This document shows, piece after piece, positions 17,220 to 25,573 of a stretch of 64,000 nt of DNA. The stretch comes from an uncultured Naasia sp. (GTDB lineage Bacteria; Actinomycetota; Actinomycetes; Actinomycetales; Microbacteriaceae). Location: assembly GCA_913778905.1 (NCBI GenBank), contig CAJYYA010000010.1, forward strand, positions 434,001-498,000. The letters are read 5' to 3'. The position numbers were made by a program, and so were the translations under genes. Below the pieces are notes generated by a model, which was not told the DNA's origin, made no database searches, and saw only the letters and a list, made by a program, of their open reading frames with translations. Each line of letters opens with the position of its first letter. Position 1 is the first letter of the stretch.

Positions 17220-19825
17220 TCCAGGGGTGGGCAAAGTTCTGGCCTGTGGATCTTCACGTCCACACACCGGGTTCCAACGACGCGAACGATGAAGACTTCG
17301 GGTCCGCCGAGGACATTGTGGCTACCGCCGTTCGCCAGGGGCTGTCGGCCATAGCCATCACCGACCACAACACAGCGTCGTGGGTCGATCAGATGAGTGC
17401 GGCGGCCAAAGGTAGCGGCCTAGTCGTTCTGCCCGGGTTCGAGCTCAGCACCTCTGACGGGCATCTCCTAGGCATTTGGGAGGAGGACACCCCCGCTCAT
17501 GTTCTCGAGGACGTACTGATCTCTATCGGGATCCAGCGAGCACAGTTCGGGAGCCTAGATGTCGTTGCGCGCGGCATGGCCGACTGCGCAGCGGAAATCA
17601 CTAAGGCCGGCGGGATCGCTATCGCAGCGCACATCGACAAGGAGAAGGGGCTGCTGGCGCAGCCGGTTCAGGTCCACGTCAATCAGCTCCTTGCCGATCC
17701 TGGAGTCCTCGCCTTTGAGTTCGTGAAGTCTGAGACGCCGGCAAAGGTGGCAGCGAAGCTCAACGGATCGCGCAAGCCAGCGCTGGTGCAAAGCTCAGAT
17801 GCCTACGACGCATCCCTCAGCCGCCACGCTGCGTCGGGCATTGGAGTTCGTCGAACGTGGATAAAGGCCGCCCGTCCTGATCTGATCGGCCTTCGTTATG
17901 CGCTCGACGATCCCGAGTTGCGAGTCACCTTAGACAATCCTTCCTCGCGTCCACAGCATCCGACAATCGACTCGGTGCACCTCAGTGGCGGGTTCCTGCC
18001 GGGCGAAACCGTTGAACTCAGTCCCGATCTTAACTGCTTCCTCGGTGGTACCGGCGCCGGCAAGTCTCTCGTCCTCGAGGCAACGCGATTCGCGCTGCAC
18101 CAGCAAGTCGACGGCGACGTCTTTGAAGCAATTCGGGATGAAGTGGATCGTCGACTCGGATACGCGCTGGGAGACGGCACCGAGGTTCAGGTGGACGTCA
18201 CCGTTGGCGGAGAGCGATATCGAGTCAGTCGCGTGTTCGAGACTCGCGGCTCGCAAGCATCGGTCCTGCAAGAGGTCGATGGTGATTGGGTTGCCATCAA
18301 CGCCGAACCCGAAGACATCATCTCCATCGCTCCTTTCTCGCAGGGCGAGATCCTCGAATACGCTCGCCAGCCCGTTGGGCGCGTCGGTTTGGTTGACGCC
18401 CATCTGGACATGCGAGAGATCGAGGACCGCATCTCGCATGCAGAAGCGGCGCTCGATACCAACGCAGATTCGTTAATTGCAGCGCGCGAGCGTGTCTCAA
18501 AGCTGACCGAGCAGGCAGCCAAGGAGACAGCGCTGGCGGACCGAGAGCGAGAACTATCCGCCCTGTTCGATCCAAAGCTCGTCGAGGAACAGGGTCAGTG
18601 GACGAGCGAGCGCGGGGCGCTTCAGACCTTTGAAGAGCAGCTCGAGGGACTGGCGTTCACTCCGCCGACCCCTCCAACATCAGTGACCGAAAAGCTCGAG
18701 GCGCACAAGGGGCACTTCGATCGAATCTCAGACGCGCGAGCCTCCCTGCTGCGCTCGATCGCAGATGCGAAGAAGCTTGTTGATGAAGGAATTGCTGAGC
18801 TGCGGAAAGAAGCTGGATCGGTGCGTTCCGAGCTCGATGCGGAGTTCAAGGCGTTCCAAGCAAAACTCGACGAGACGCTCGAGAAGTCAGGGAACGCATC
18901 GCTCACGAGCCTTCGGCGATCTCTTGAGAACGTGCAGACCGATCTCGCAGCCGCGAAGCTCGCGGCTGCGGAGCTGAACGACATCGCTCAGCCTGACCTC
19001 GACCGATTGCTCCGGGAGCGCGACGACGCCCTCAGCGCGCTCAAGAAGGGACGCGATGAACGCCGGGAGGCCCGGCGGGAGCGTGTCAAGGAGCTGAACT
19101 CGAAGACGGCCGGATTCGTGAAGATCGATATCCCCACTAGTGGGGATCGTTCGGCGTACCGGACGGCGCTCGACACTCTCAAAGTCGGATCGCGTCTACA
19201 GGACCAAGTACTGGCACTGATCGCTGACCACGTCCATCCGTTCACTCTCGGTCGGGTTCTCTGGTCAGGCGACTTCTCGAGCGTCGGCACATTGCCAACG
19301 GGACTCACCGTCGCAGACCTCTCGAAGCTTCACGCGAATGTTGCAGACCGCGAGCTCTGGAAGGTCTTGCTCGAGATGCAGCGGATCGACATCCCCGACA
19401 CGCTCAACGTGAAGTTCAAGAAGCCCGAAGGCGGTGCGTACGTGCCGATCGAAAACCTGTCGCACGGCCAAAAGTGCACCGCTGTCCTCATCATTCTGCT
19501 GGCGGACGGCGAGACGCCCGTGTTGATCGACCAGCCGGAGGACGCGCTTCACGCCCCTTGGATCGAGGACTACCTGGTTGATCGGCTGCGTGACCTTCGC
19601 GGCACCAGGCAGTACATCTTCGCTACTCGAAGCGCCGGCCTAGTCGTGAGTGCGGACGCCGAGCAGCTGATCACGATGCGTGCAACGGCCGATCGAGGCG
19701 AAGTCGAGGCAAGCGGCTCCCTCGAGAGGCACGATCTGAACGCGCTCGCTCTCCATCACCTCGAAGGTGGCAAGGTGCCCTTTGGGCGGCGAGCTCGAAA
19801 GCTGCGTACCTCGATTTCCAGCTGA
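17216..19825 (+). CDS. PHP-domain SMC-like ATPase (TrlF-like), third gene of the restriction operon
   Basis: The 869-residue protein begins with a PHP phosphoesterase domain: VDLHVHTPGSND (His 14 and 16), AITDHN near 50, AAHIDKEKG near 140 and SSDAYD near 200 supply the metal ligands. An ABC/SMC-type ATPase follows, with Walker A GGTGAGKS at about 276-283, long coiled coils (about 395-640), a LSHGQK signature near 747 and Walker B VLIDQPEDALH near 772. PHP-SMC proteins of the TrlF group are known beside restriction genes; their activity is not settled. The GTG start overlaps the Res stop and has AGGAGAAG upstream, so it is part of the same operon. It ends in TGA. Confidence 0.88.
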   Translation: MIQGWAKFWPVDLHVHTPGSNDANDEDFGSAEDIVATAVRQGLSAIAITDHNTASWVDQMSAAAKGSGLVVLPGFELSTSDGHLLGIWEEDTPAHVLEDVLISIGIQRAQFGSLDVVARGMADCAAEITKAGGIAIAAHIDKEKGLLAQPVQVHVNQLLADPGVLAFEFVKSETPAKVAAKLNGSRKPALVQSSDAYDASLSRHAASGIGVRRTWIKAARPDLIGLRYALDDPELRVTLDNPSSRPQHPTIDSVHLSGGFLPGETVELSPDLNCFLGGTGAGKSLVLEATRFALHQQVDGDVFEAIRDEVDRRLGYALGDGTEVQVDVTVGGERYRVSRVFETRGSQASVLQEVDGDWVAINAEPEDIISIAPFSQGEILEYARQPVGRVGLVDAHLDMREIEDRISHAEAALDTNADSLIAARERVSKLTEQAAKETALADRERELSALFDPKLVEEQGQWTSERGALQTFEEQLEGLAFTPPTPPTSVTEKLEAHKGHFDRISDARASLLRSIADAKKLVDEGIAELRKEAGSVRSELDAEFKAFQAKLDETLEKSGNASLTSLRRSLENVQTDLAAAKLAAAELNDIAQPDLDRLLRERDDALSALKKGRDERREARRERVKELNSKTAGFVKIDIPTSGDRSAYRTALDTLKVGSRLQDQVLALIADHVHPFTLGRVLWSGDFSSVGTLPTGLTVADLSKLHANVADRELWKVLLEMQRIDIPDTLNVKFKKPEGGAYVPIENLSHGQKCTAVLIILLADGETPVLIDQPEDALHAPWIEDYLVDRLRDLRGTRQYIFATRSAGLVVSADAEQLITMRATADRGEVEASGSLERHDLNALALHHLEGGKVPFGRRARKLRTSISS

Positions 19826-19852
19826 GCGAGCGCTTTTGCGAGCTCGGGCAGA

Positions 19853-20059
19853 TTAGGATCCGCTGTTCGCGTTCCCGAAGACTCGAGCGACGTACAGCCC
19901 GAACCGCGCGATCTTCTTCCAGCCGGCCGAGATCACGATGACGGCGAGAAGTGGGCCGAACCACCAATGCGTGGTCACGCTGACGACGACCGCGTTCCAG
20001 AGCATCTCGAGCCCGAGCGCGCGCCCATCCCGGATGAGCTGCTGCCAGTCGATGTCCAT
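19853..20059 (-). CDS. Small membrane protein, unknown
   Basis: The 68-residue product begins MDIDWQQLIRDGRALG with a GAAGGG ribosome-binding site just upstream. It has one or two hydrophobic stretches (LWNAVVVSVTTHWWFGPLLAVIVISAGW) and a basic C-terminus (KKIARFGLYVARVFG). It lies convergent to the PHP-SMC gene with a 27-base gap. The frame is open upstream to 20281 but that part is arginine-rich and unlike protein. Small membrane proteins are common in defence islands. No role is shown. Confidence 0.55.
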   Translation of the reverse strand: MDIDWQQLIRDGRALGLEMLWNAVVVSVTTHWWFGPLLAVIVISAGWKKIARFGLYVARVFGNANSGS

Positions 20060-20361
20060 GGTGCCCTTCGGTCGTTTTGCTGAGCTTAGGTGTGACCTGC
20101 GACATCGCGGGCGGGCGCTTGACGGCTGCGACGCGGTCCGGGGTGCGGTGTCGCGCGCCGCGCATGGCGCCCATGCTTGCAATTTCGCGCCGATGAGCGC
20201 ATAAGTATGTGCAGCTGACGACGCCGGGGGAAACGACGTCGTCAGTCGTCCAGGTCGCCGCTGTACGCTCGCCCACTGCATGGAACGAGCGCACAGCGAC
20301 TACCTGGGCGCTGAGGTTTCGAGCGCTAAGCGGACTGAGTTCCGATCGATATCTTGATTAG
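20060..20361. other. 302-base intergenic gap, no convincing gene
   Basis: No open frame here has plausible composition. The gap is the shared upstream region of the divergent small membrane protein and DUF2971 genes. It contains one weak hairpin: CTGACGACG at 20215-20223 with CGTCGTCAG at 20237-20245. An AT-richer stretch just before 20362 may hold the promoter of the DUF2971 gene. Confidence 0.5.
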
Positions 20362-21297
20362 ATGAGCGGCTCGGGACATGTCTGGCACTACACGAAGCAC
20401 GACGTCATCGAGAAGATCATTACCAATCACGAGCTCTGGGCTGCTGACGTTGCGGGACTCAACGACGCGACCGAGCTGAAGCTCGGGAACAAGCGTGTGA
20501 AGCAGGCCTTCAAAGCGATAAAGAAGGACTGGGACTACTACGACAACACCGCTCCCGACATCGACTTCAAAGAACTCAAAGAGTCGCTCGAGGGCGCTGG
20601 TGGGGACCTGTATCACGGGAGCGCCTTCGTCACCTGCTTCAGTCCCGAGCCCGACGACACAGAACAGTGGCAGAAGTACGCCGGAGCGAACGGTTTCGCT
20701 GTGGCGATCCCACGGGACGTTTACCTCCCCGTGGTCGGAACGGAACTGCCGATTCCGTCTCGAGGCCCCTACATCGAGGAGTTCCCGTTTCGGTGGCTCG
20801 ACCTGGTTTACACCAAGCCTGAGCAACTTGAGCTGGCAACTCGTGCCATCTGGGAGATCCATCATGGAGAGGACGAGGGCGCCTACGTCGATGCGCGCCA
20901 TGACGTAGGCGACAACTTCGGATCAATCTTCCGTGACCGTGGCAGCAGCGGCTACGTCGATGCGGTCGCGTCCATCAAGAATCGACACTTCTTTCGCGAG
21001 CGTGAGGTGAGGTACGCCGTCACCAAGCCCGATAACCCGGCGGCGATCCATCCCAACCCGGTCGGCACCTTCACCCACGTTCGCATCACGGGAGCTGAGT
21101 CGGACCCCTTCAATACGGACTGGTACAAGCACGATCCGAGCTACTACCAGGCAACACCGAGCAACCTTCCGATCGTGAAGATCCGAGTCGGGCCCGGGAA
21201 CGACTTCGGTACGGAGGAAGCGCGCCTGCGTCCACTCCTCGACGCAAACGGCTACTCCGCCGTCAAGCTCGTGAAGTCCAAGAGTCCGTTCCGCTAA
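20362..21297 (+). CDS. DUF2971 domain protein
   Basis: The 311-residue protein opens with VWHYTKHDVIEKIITNHELW and ADVAGLNDATEL, which is the typical DUF2971 entry (xHYTS...ELWAT...LNDxxE). AFVTCFSPEPDDTEQWQKYA and the ending VKLVKSKSPFR also fit the family. DUF2971 is often found in accessory and defence regions and has been proposed to have an ADP-ribosyltransferase-like fold; biochemical function is not settled. The gene ends in TAA immediately next to the end of the broken minus-strand gene. Its base composition resembles the rest of the island. Confidence 0.82.
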   Translation: MSGSGHVWHYTKHDVIEKIITNHELWAADVAGLNDATELKLGNKRVKQAFKAIKKDWDYYDNTAPDIDFKELKESLEGAGGDLYHGSAFVTCFSPEPDDTEQWQKYAGANGFAVAIPRDVYLPVVGTELPIPSRGPYIEEFPFRWLDLVYTKPEQLELATRAIWEIHHGEDEGAYVDARHDVGDNFGSIFRDRGSSGYVDAVASIKNRHFFREREVRYAVTKPDNPAAIHPNPVGTFTHVRITGAESDPFNTDWYKHDPSYYQATPSNLPIVKIRVGPGNDFGTEEARLRPLLDANGYSAVKLVKSKSPFR

Positions 21298-21783
21298 TCA
21301 GCTGGATGTCGCTCGCACGGCCGACGGCCGGCCGCCTGTAGGTGGGCGCAACTTCACCCCGGCAGTGATGATCGCGACCCGCATCGTCTCCTAATTCACT
21401 GACATCTGCTCAGCCACTTCGGAGAGGGACAGCCCGGACTTGTAGAGCCGCTTGGCTTCCGTCACCTGCGTGCCGGAGAGCGGCTGCCGCCGCACGACCA
21501 CGCTGTTCTCGCGGAGGATCCGGAGGATGGTCGACTTGGCAACTTTGCACTCGGCGGCGAGGCTCGTCGACGTTTCGCTGCCGTCTGCGTACCTGCGAAC
21601 TACCTCGGCTTGCTGAGCCGGAGACAGGCGCGTCCACGGTCTCGTCCGCGCGATGGTTCGAGCAACCGGTTTGTCCTGTTCGGCGGCCTTCAGAATCTGC
21701 CGAATCCGGTCCTCTGTAACAGGGGTGGATTTTATGGAACAGAGGTAGTCAAGGTCGACATCGAAAGGCCTGGCAGAGACCAT
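21298..21783 (-). pseudogene. Helix-turn-helix/recombinase C-terminal-like gene cut by an in-frame TAG
   Basis: The frame begins near 21783 and encodes two HTH units: RLSPAQQAEVVRRYADGSE...LAAECKVAKSTILRILREN and LSGTQVTEAKRLYKSGLSLS. It stops at TAG (21391-21393) after EQMSVN. The same frame then continues ETMRVAIITAGVKLRPPTGG and on to a TGA at 21298-21300, which reads as the rest of the second HTH and a basic tail. Such double-HTH modules resemble C-termini of serine recombinases or related mobile-element proteins in actinobacteria. The N-terminus is also doubtful because the apparent start lies in a hairpin. It is probably a decayed remnant at the right end of the island. Confidence 0.62.
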
Positions 21784-21797
21784 CTCTGCCAGGCCTT
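21765..21797. terminator. Perfect 15-bp hairpin at the right island edge
   Basis: Bases 21765-21779 are the exact reverse complement of 21783-21797, with a three-base loop. There is no T-run on either strand. It overlaps the apparent start of the broken HTH gene and lies about 230 bases before the next chromosomal gene. It may be a terminator left at the island boundary or a recombination-related structure. Confidence 0.5.
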
Positions 21798-22023
21798 CGT
21801 CGTTCCTGGGGGTAGAGCTGCTCGACGCCGCCGTCGCGCGTCGGACCGACCTCTAGGACGTCCTTCGGATGGCCAGATCTGAGCCGACAGCCAGAGCATG
21901 CGGAGCTCGCCGACTCAGTCGCTTATCGAGATGCATGAAGACCGCAGCCCGATGGGCATGACGCGGGAGCCGACGAGTCGACACAATCGTGGAAGCCATA
22001 ACCTTCGGCCGACGGAGTCTGTG

Positions 22024-24888
22024 ATGAATATCCCCCTCTTCGACTACTTCTCGTGCGGCGAGCTGCCGACCCCGACGCTCCCGTCGGGCGAGGCCGTCGA
22101 GCTGATGCGCACGGCCTACGGCGTCGACGTCGAGCTGAAGAGCCTCGGCAGCCAGCAGGACCAGAACTTCCTCGTCCGCCCCGGCGACGGTGGCAAGCCG
22201 ATCGGCGTCCTGAAGATCAGCAACCCGGTCTTCAGCGAGACCGAGATCGACATGCAGGATGCGGCGGCCGCCGCGGTGGCGCGCGCCGAGCCCGGTCTGC
22301 GGGTCCCCGAGATCGTCGAGGGGCCGCGCGGACCCATGACGGGGTGGTGGGACACGACCCAGGGGCGCCTCCACGCACGCGTGATCTCGTTCGTCGAAGG
22401 CTCCACGCTCACCGGATCCGGGTATCTCTCCCCCGCAGTCATCGAGCGACTCGGCGAGTTGTCGGCCGCGGTCAGCGTCGCGCTCGCAGACCAGCACCAC
22501 CCGGCGTCGGGTCGCACGCTGCAGTGGGACCTCCGCCATGCCGAGCGCGTCATTACCGAGATCTCCGCCACCGAGCCCGACTCGGAGGTGCTCGAGACGA
22601 CCGGAGCGGCAACGGTGGCCGCCCTTGCCGAGCTCCGCCCGGTTGCCAACCGACTCCCCCGCCAGCTCGGCCACTTCGACGTGACCGACGACAACGTGCT
22701 GCGCCCCAACGGCTTCGGGACCCTGCCCGATGCCGTCATCGACTTCGGCGACGTCATCGAATCGTGGGCCGTCGGCGAGCTCGCGGTCACCGTGTCGTCG
22801 GTGCTGCACCACGACGGAGCGGACTACGCCTCCGCCCTGCCCGCCATCGCCGCATTCGATCGGCGCCGACCGCTCTCCGACGACGAGATCACCGCTCTCT
22901 GGCCGCTGGTCGTGTTGCGCGGAGTCGTGCTCGTGCTGAGCGGGCGCCAGCAGGTGCGTCTCGACGACGACAACGACTACGCGAGCGGCAACCTCGACCA
23001 CGAGTTCGAGATCCTTCGCCGGGCGACTGCGGTGCCGATACGCGTCGCGACTGCCCGCATCCGCCACGCGCTCGGTCGCGAGACCGCCCCCTCCCCTTCA
23101 TGGGCGGGGCCCTCGCTGCTTCCCGCAGGCCTGGAGCCCACCGTCCTCGACGCGTCCACCCTGTCGCCGCTCTCGGATGAGGGCGCCTGGCTCGATGCCG
23201 ACGCGGTCGACCGCGCGGCGTTGCGACTGCTCGATGAGGGCGCGCCCGCCGTGGTGCTTCCCGCGCTCACGCCCGCTCTGCTGGGCGCACCGTCGCGCAG
23301 CCCCGAGGAGCCGGCCACCATTCCGACTGCCGCTTCCGTGTGGTTCGCGGAGCCGAGCATCCTCGCTCTCCCCGGCACCGCCGAACACCTCGCCGACCAA
23401 GTCGTCATCGCGGGTGATCGAGGCGTCCTTCGCCTATCGACCCCCACCGCGGAGATTCCCGCGCGCACCCGGGTCACCGTGCAGCTCACCGCACCGGGAG
23501 TAGACGAGCTCCCCGAGGCCGTGCGCCCGAGCGACCTGCCCGGCTGGTCGGCGCTCGTCGGCGACGCGACCGTCGCGCTCGGTGTCGCCGCCCCCGCGAG
23601 CGCTCCCGGCGACGACCTCCTCGAACGGCGCGAGGCCGTCGTCGCCGAAGTGCAGGAGCACTACTACAGCCGCCCGCCTCGCATCGAGCGGGGCTGGCGC
23701 GAATACCTCGCGGACGTCGACGGACGCGTCTACCTCGACATGGTCAACAATGTCGCCTCGGTGGGCCACGCCCACCCGCGCATCGCCGAGGCGGTGTCGC
23801 GCCAGGCGCGCATGCTGAACACCAACTCACGGTTCAACTACTCCGCGATCACCGACTACGCCGAGCGGATTGCGGCGACGCTCCCCGACGAGCTCGATAC
23901 CGTGTTCTTCGTCAACTCCGGCTCCGAGGCCGTCGATCTCGCAATCCGTCTCGCGATGGCCGCCACCGACCGACGCCAGGTCGTCGCGATGGCCGAGGCC
24001 TATCACGGCTGGACCTACGCCAGCGATGCCGTCTCGACCTCGATCGCCGACAACCCCAACGCACTTGAGACCCGCCCCGACTGGGTGCACACGGTCGACG
24101 CGGCGAATTCCTACCGGGGTCGCCACCGAGGAGCGGATGCTGCCCGCTACGCGGCGGAGGCTGTCGAACGGATCGAGGCCCTCGCCACTGACGGTCACTC
24201 CCCTGCCGCCTTCCTCAGCGAGACCTTCTACGGCAATGCCGGCGGTGTGGCCCTGCCGGACGGTTACCTGACCGAGGTGTACGGCGCAGTTCGACGACTC
24301 GGTGGGCTCGCCATCGCCGACGAGGTCCAGGTCGGCTACGGCCGGCTCGGATCCTGGTTCTGGGGATTCCAGCAGCAAGGCGTCGTGCCCGACATCGTCG
24401 CCGTGGCGAAGTCGATCGGCGGGGGCTTCCCGCTCGGCGCCGTCATCACGCGGCGCGAGATCGCCGACCGCTACCGCACGCAGGGCTACTTCTTCTCCTC
24501 GACGGGCGGATCCCCGCTGTCATCGGTCGTCGGAATGACCGTGCTCGACATCATCGAGGACGAGCGTCTGCAGGAGAACGCGCGCGTCGTCGGCGGCCAC
24601 CTCAAGCAGCGACTTGAGGAACTCGGCGAACGCCACCCACTCATCGGGACGGTCCACGGGTCGGGTCTCTATCTGGGGCTCGAGTTCGTCCGCGACCGCG
24701 ACACCCTCGAGCCCGCAACGGAGGAGACCGAGGCGATCTGCAACCGCCTGCTCGAACTGGGCGTCATCATGCAGCCGACGGGCGACCACCAGAACGTGCT
24801 CAAAATCAAGCCGCCGCTGTGCATCTCACACGAGTCGGTCGACTACTTCGTCGACATGCTCGACCGGGTGCTGACGACGGGGTTCTGA
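22024..24888 (+). CDS. APH-like kinase fused to class-III PLP aminotransferase/phospho-lyase
   Basis: The 954-residue protein has an N-terminal aminoglycoside phosphotransferase-like kinase: LGHFDVTDDNVL near 215-226 and AVIDFGD near 237-243. A poorly recognised middle region (about 370-530) follows. The C-terminus is a class-III aminotransferase (about 540-950) with FVNSGSEAVDLAIRLA, IADEVQVGYGRLG and the PLP lysine in VAVAKSIGGG near 795. Known relatives pair a hydroxylysine or ethanolamine kinase with a PLP phospho-lyase (HYKK/PHYKPL and ETNPPL types), so the fusion may phosphorylate an amino alcohol and then eliminate phosphate. The ATG has GGAG six bases upstream; the frame is open to 21898. 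Substrate unknown. Confidence 0.85.
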   Translation: MNIPLFDYFSCGELPTPTLPSGEAVELMRTAYGVDVELKSLGSQQDQNFLVRPGDGGKPIGVLKISNPVFSETEIDMQDAAAAAVARAEPGLRVPEIVEGPRGPMTGWWDTTQGRLHARVISFVEGSTLTGSGYLSPAVIERLGELSAAVSVALADQHHPASGRTLQWDLRHAERVITEISATEPDSEVLETTGAATVAALAELRPVANRLPRQLGHFDVTDDNVLRPNGFGTLPDAVIDFGDVIESWAVGELAVTVSSVLHHDGADYASALPAIAAFDRRRPLSDDEITALWPLVVLRGVVLVLSGRQQVRLDDDNDYASGNLDHEFEILRRATAVPIRVATARIRHALGRETAPSPSWAGPSLLPAGLEPTVLDASTLSPLSDEGAWLDADAVDRAALRLLDEGAPAVVLPALTPALLGAPSRSPEEPATIPTAASVWFAEPSILALPGTAEHLADQVVIAGDRGVLRLSTPTAEIPARTRVTVQLTAPGVDELPEAVRPSDLPGWSALVGDATVALGVAAPASAPGDDLLERREAVVAEVQEHYYSRPPRIERGWREYLADVDGRVYLDMVNNVASVGHAHPRIAEAVSRQARMLNTNSRFNYSAITDYAERIAATLPDELDTVFFVNSGSEAVDLAIRLAMAATDRRQVVAMAEAYHGWTYASDAVSTSIADNPNALETRPDWVHTVDAANSYRGRHRGADAARYAAEAVERIEALATDGHSPAAFLSETFYGNAGGVALPDGYLTEVYGAVRRLGGLAIADEVQVGYGRLGSWFWGFQQQGVVPDIVAVAKSIGGGFPLGAVITRREIADRYRTQGYFFSSTGGSPLSSVVGMTVLDIIEDERLQENARVVGGHLKQRLEELGERHPLIGTVHGSGLYLGLEFVRDRDTLEPATEETEAICNRLLELGVIMQPTGDHQNVLKIKPPLCISHESVDYFVDMLDRVLTTGF

Positions 24889-24995
24889 CGAGCAGGTCGG
24901 GCCCGATGCGAAGGGTGTCTTCACCGCCCCCGCCCAGGCCCCGCACATATATCGCTGACTATCGTTGAGCCTCAGACACCCCACGGAGGTTCACC

Positions 24996-25532
24996 ATGAG
25001 CAGGACGTTCCCCAACGGCGGCCACGGCCGCATCGACACCGACGGCATCTGGCAGGCCGTCGAGCAGTTCAAGGCTCGCTTCGAGAAGAGCGCCGGATCC
25101 CGTGTTGGTCGCGGCGACGTCCGCGCCGCCGTCCTCGCCCTGCTCGCTGAGAAGCCCATGCACGGCTACCAGATCATCAACGAGATCGAGCAGCGCAGCG
25201 GCGGCGAGTGGAAGCCGAGCGCCGGGTCCGTCTACCCCACGCTGCAGCTCCTCTCCGACGAAGGCCTGATCAGCGCCGAAGAGTCGAACGGACGCAAGAC
25301 CTACTCGCTCACCGAGAGCGGCCGCGCCGTCGCTGGTGACGGCCCCGCCGCGCCCTGGTCGAACACCGAGGAGAAGGGCGCCGGCTTCGCCGACCTGCCC
25401 AAGGCTGGAGTCGAACTCGCCCAGGCTGCGGCCCAGGTGCAACGTACCGGTTCGCCCGAGCAGATCCGCGACGCGATCGGCGTGCTGGAAGACGCCCGCA
25501 AGCGCCTCTACGCGATCCTCGCGCGCGACTGA
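24996..25532 (+). CDS. PadR family transcriptional regulator
   Basis: Residues about 40-110 form the PadR winged helix: DVRAAVLALLAEKPMHGYQI, GEWKPSAGSVYPTLQLLSDE and GRKTYSLTESGR. The N-terminal 40 residues are a short Gly/His extension. The C-terminal 60 residues are helical (AAAQVQRTGSPEQIRDAIGV) and probably dimerise. The ATG follows GGAGG. About 45 bases upstream lies TATCG repeated at 24949-24953 and 24959-24963, a possible self-operator. The ABC1-kinase gene follows 41 bases downstream and is likely in the same operon. Confidence 0.9.
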   Translation: MSRTFPNGGHGRIDTDGIWQAVEQFKARFEKSAGSRVGRGDVRAAVLALLAEKPMHGYQIINEIEQRSGGEWKPSAGSVYPTLQLLSDEGLISAEESNGRKTYSLTESGRAVAGDGPAAPWSNTEEKGAGFADLPKAGVELAQAAAQVQRTGSPEQIRDAIGVLEDARKRLYAILARD

Positions 25533-25573
25533 GCCGTGCACCGCGACCGGACGACACAGATGACGACTAGAGA

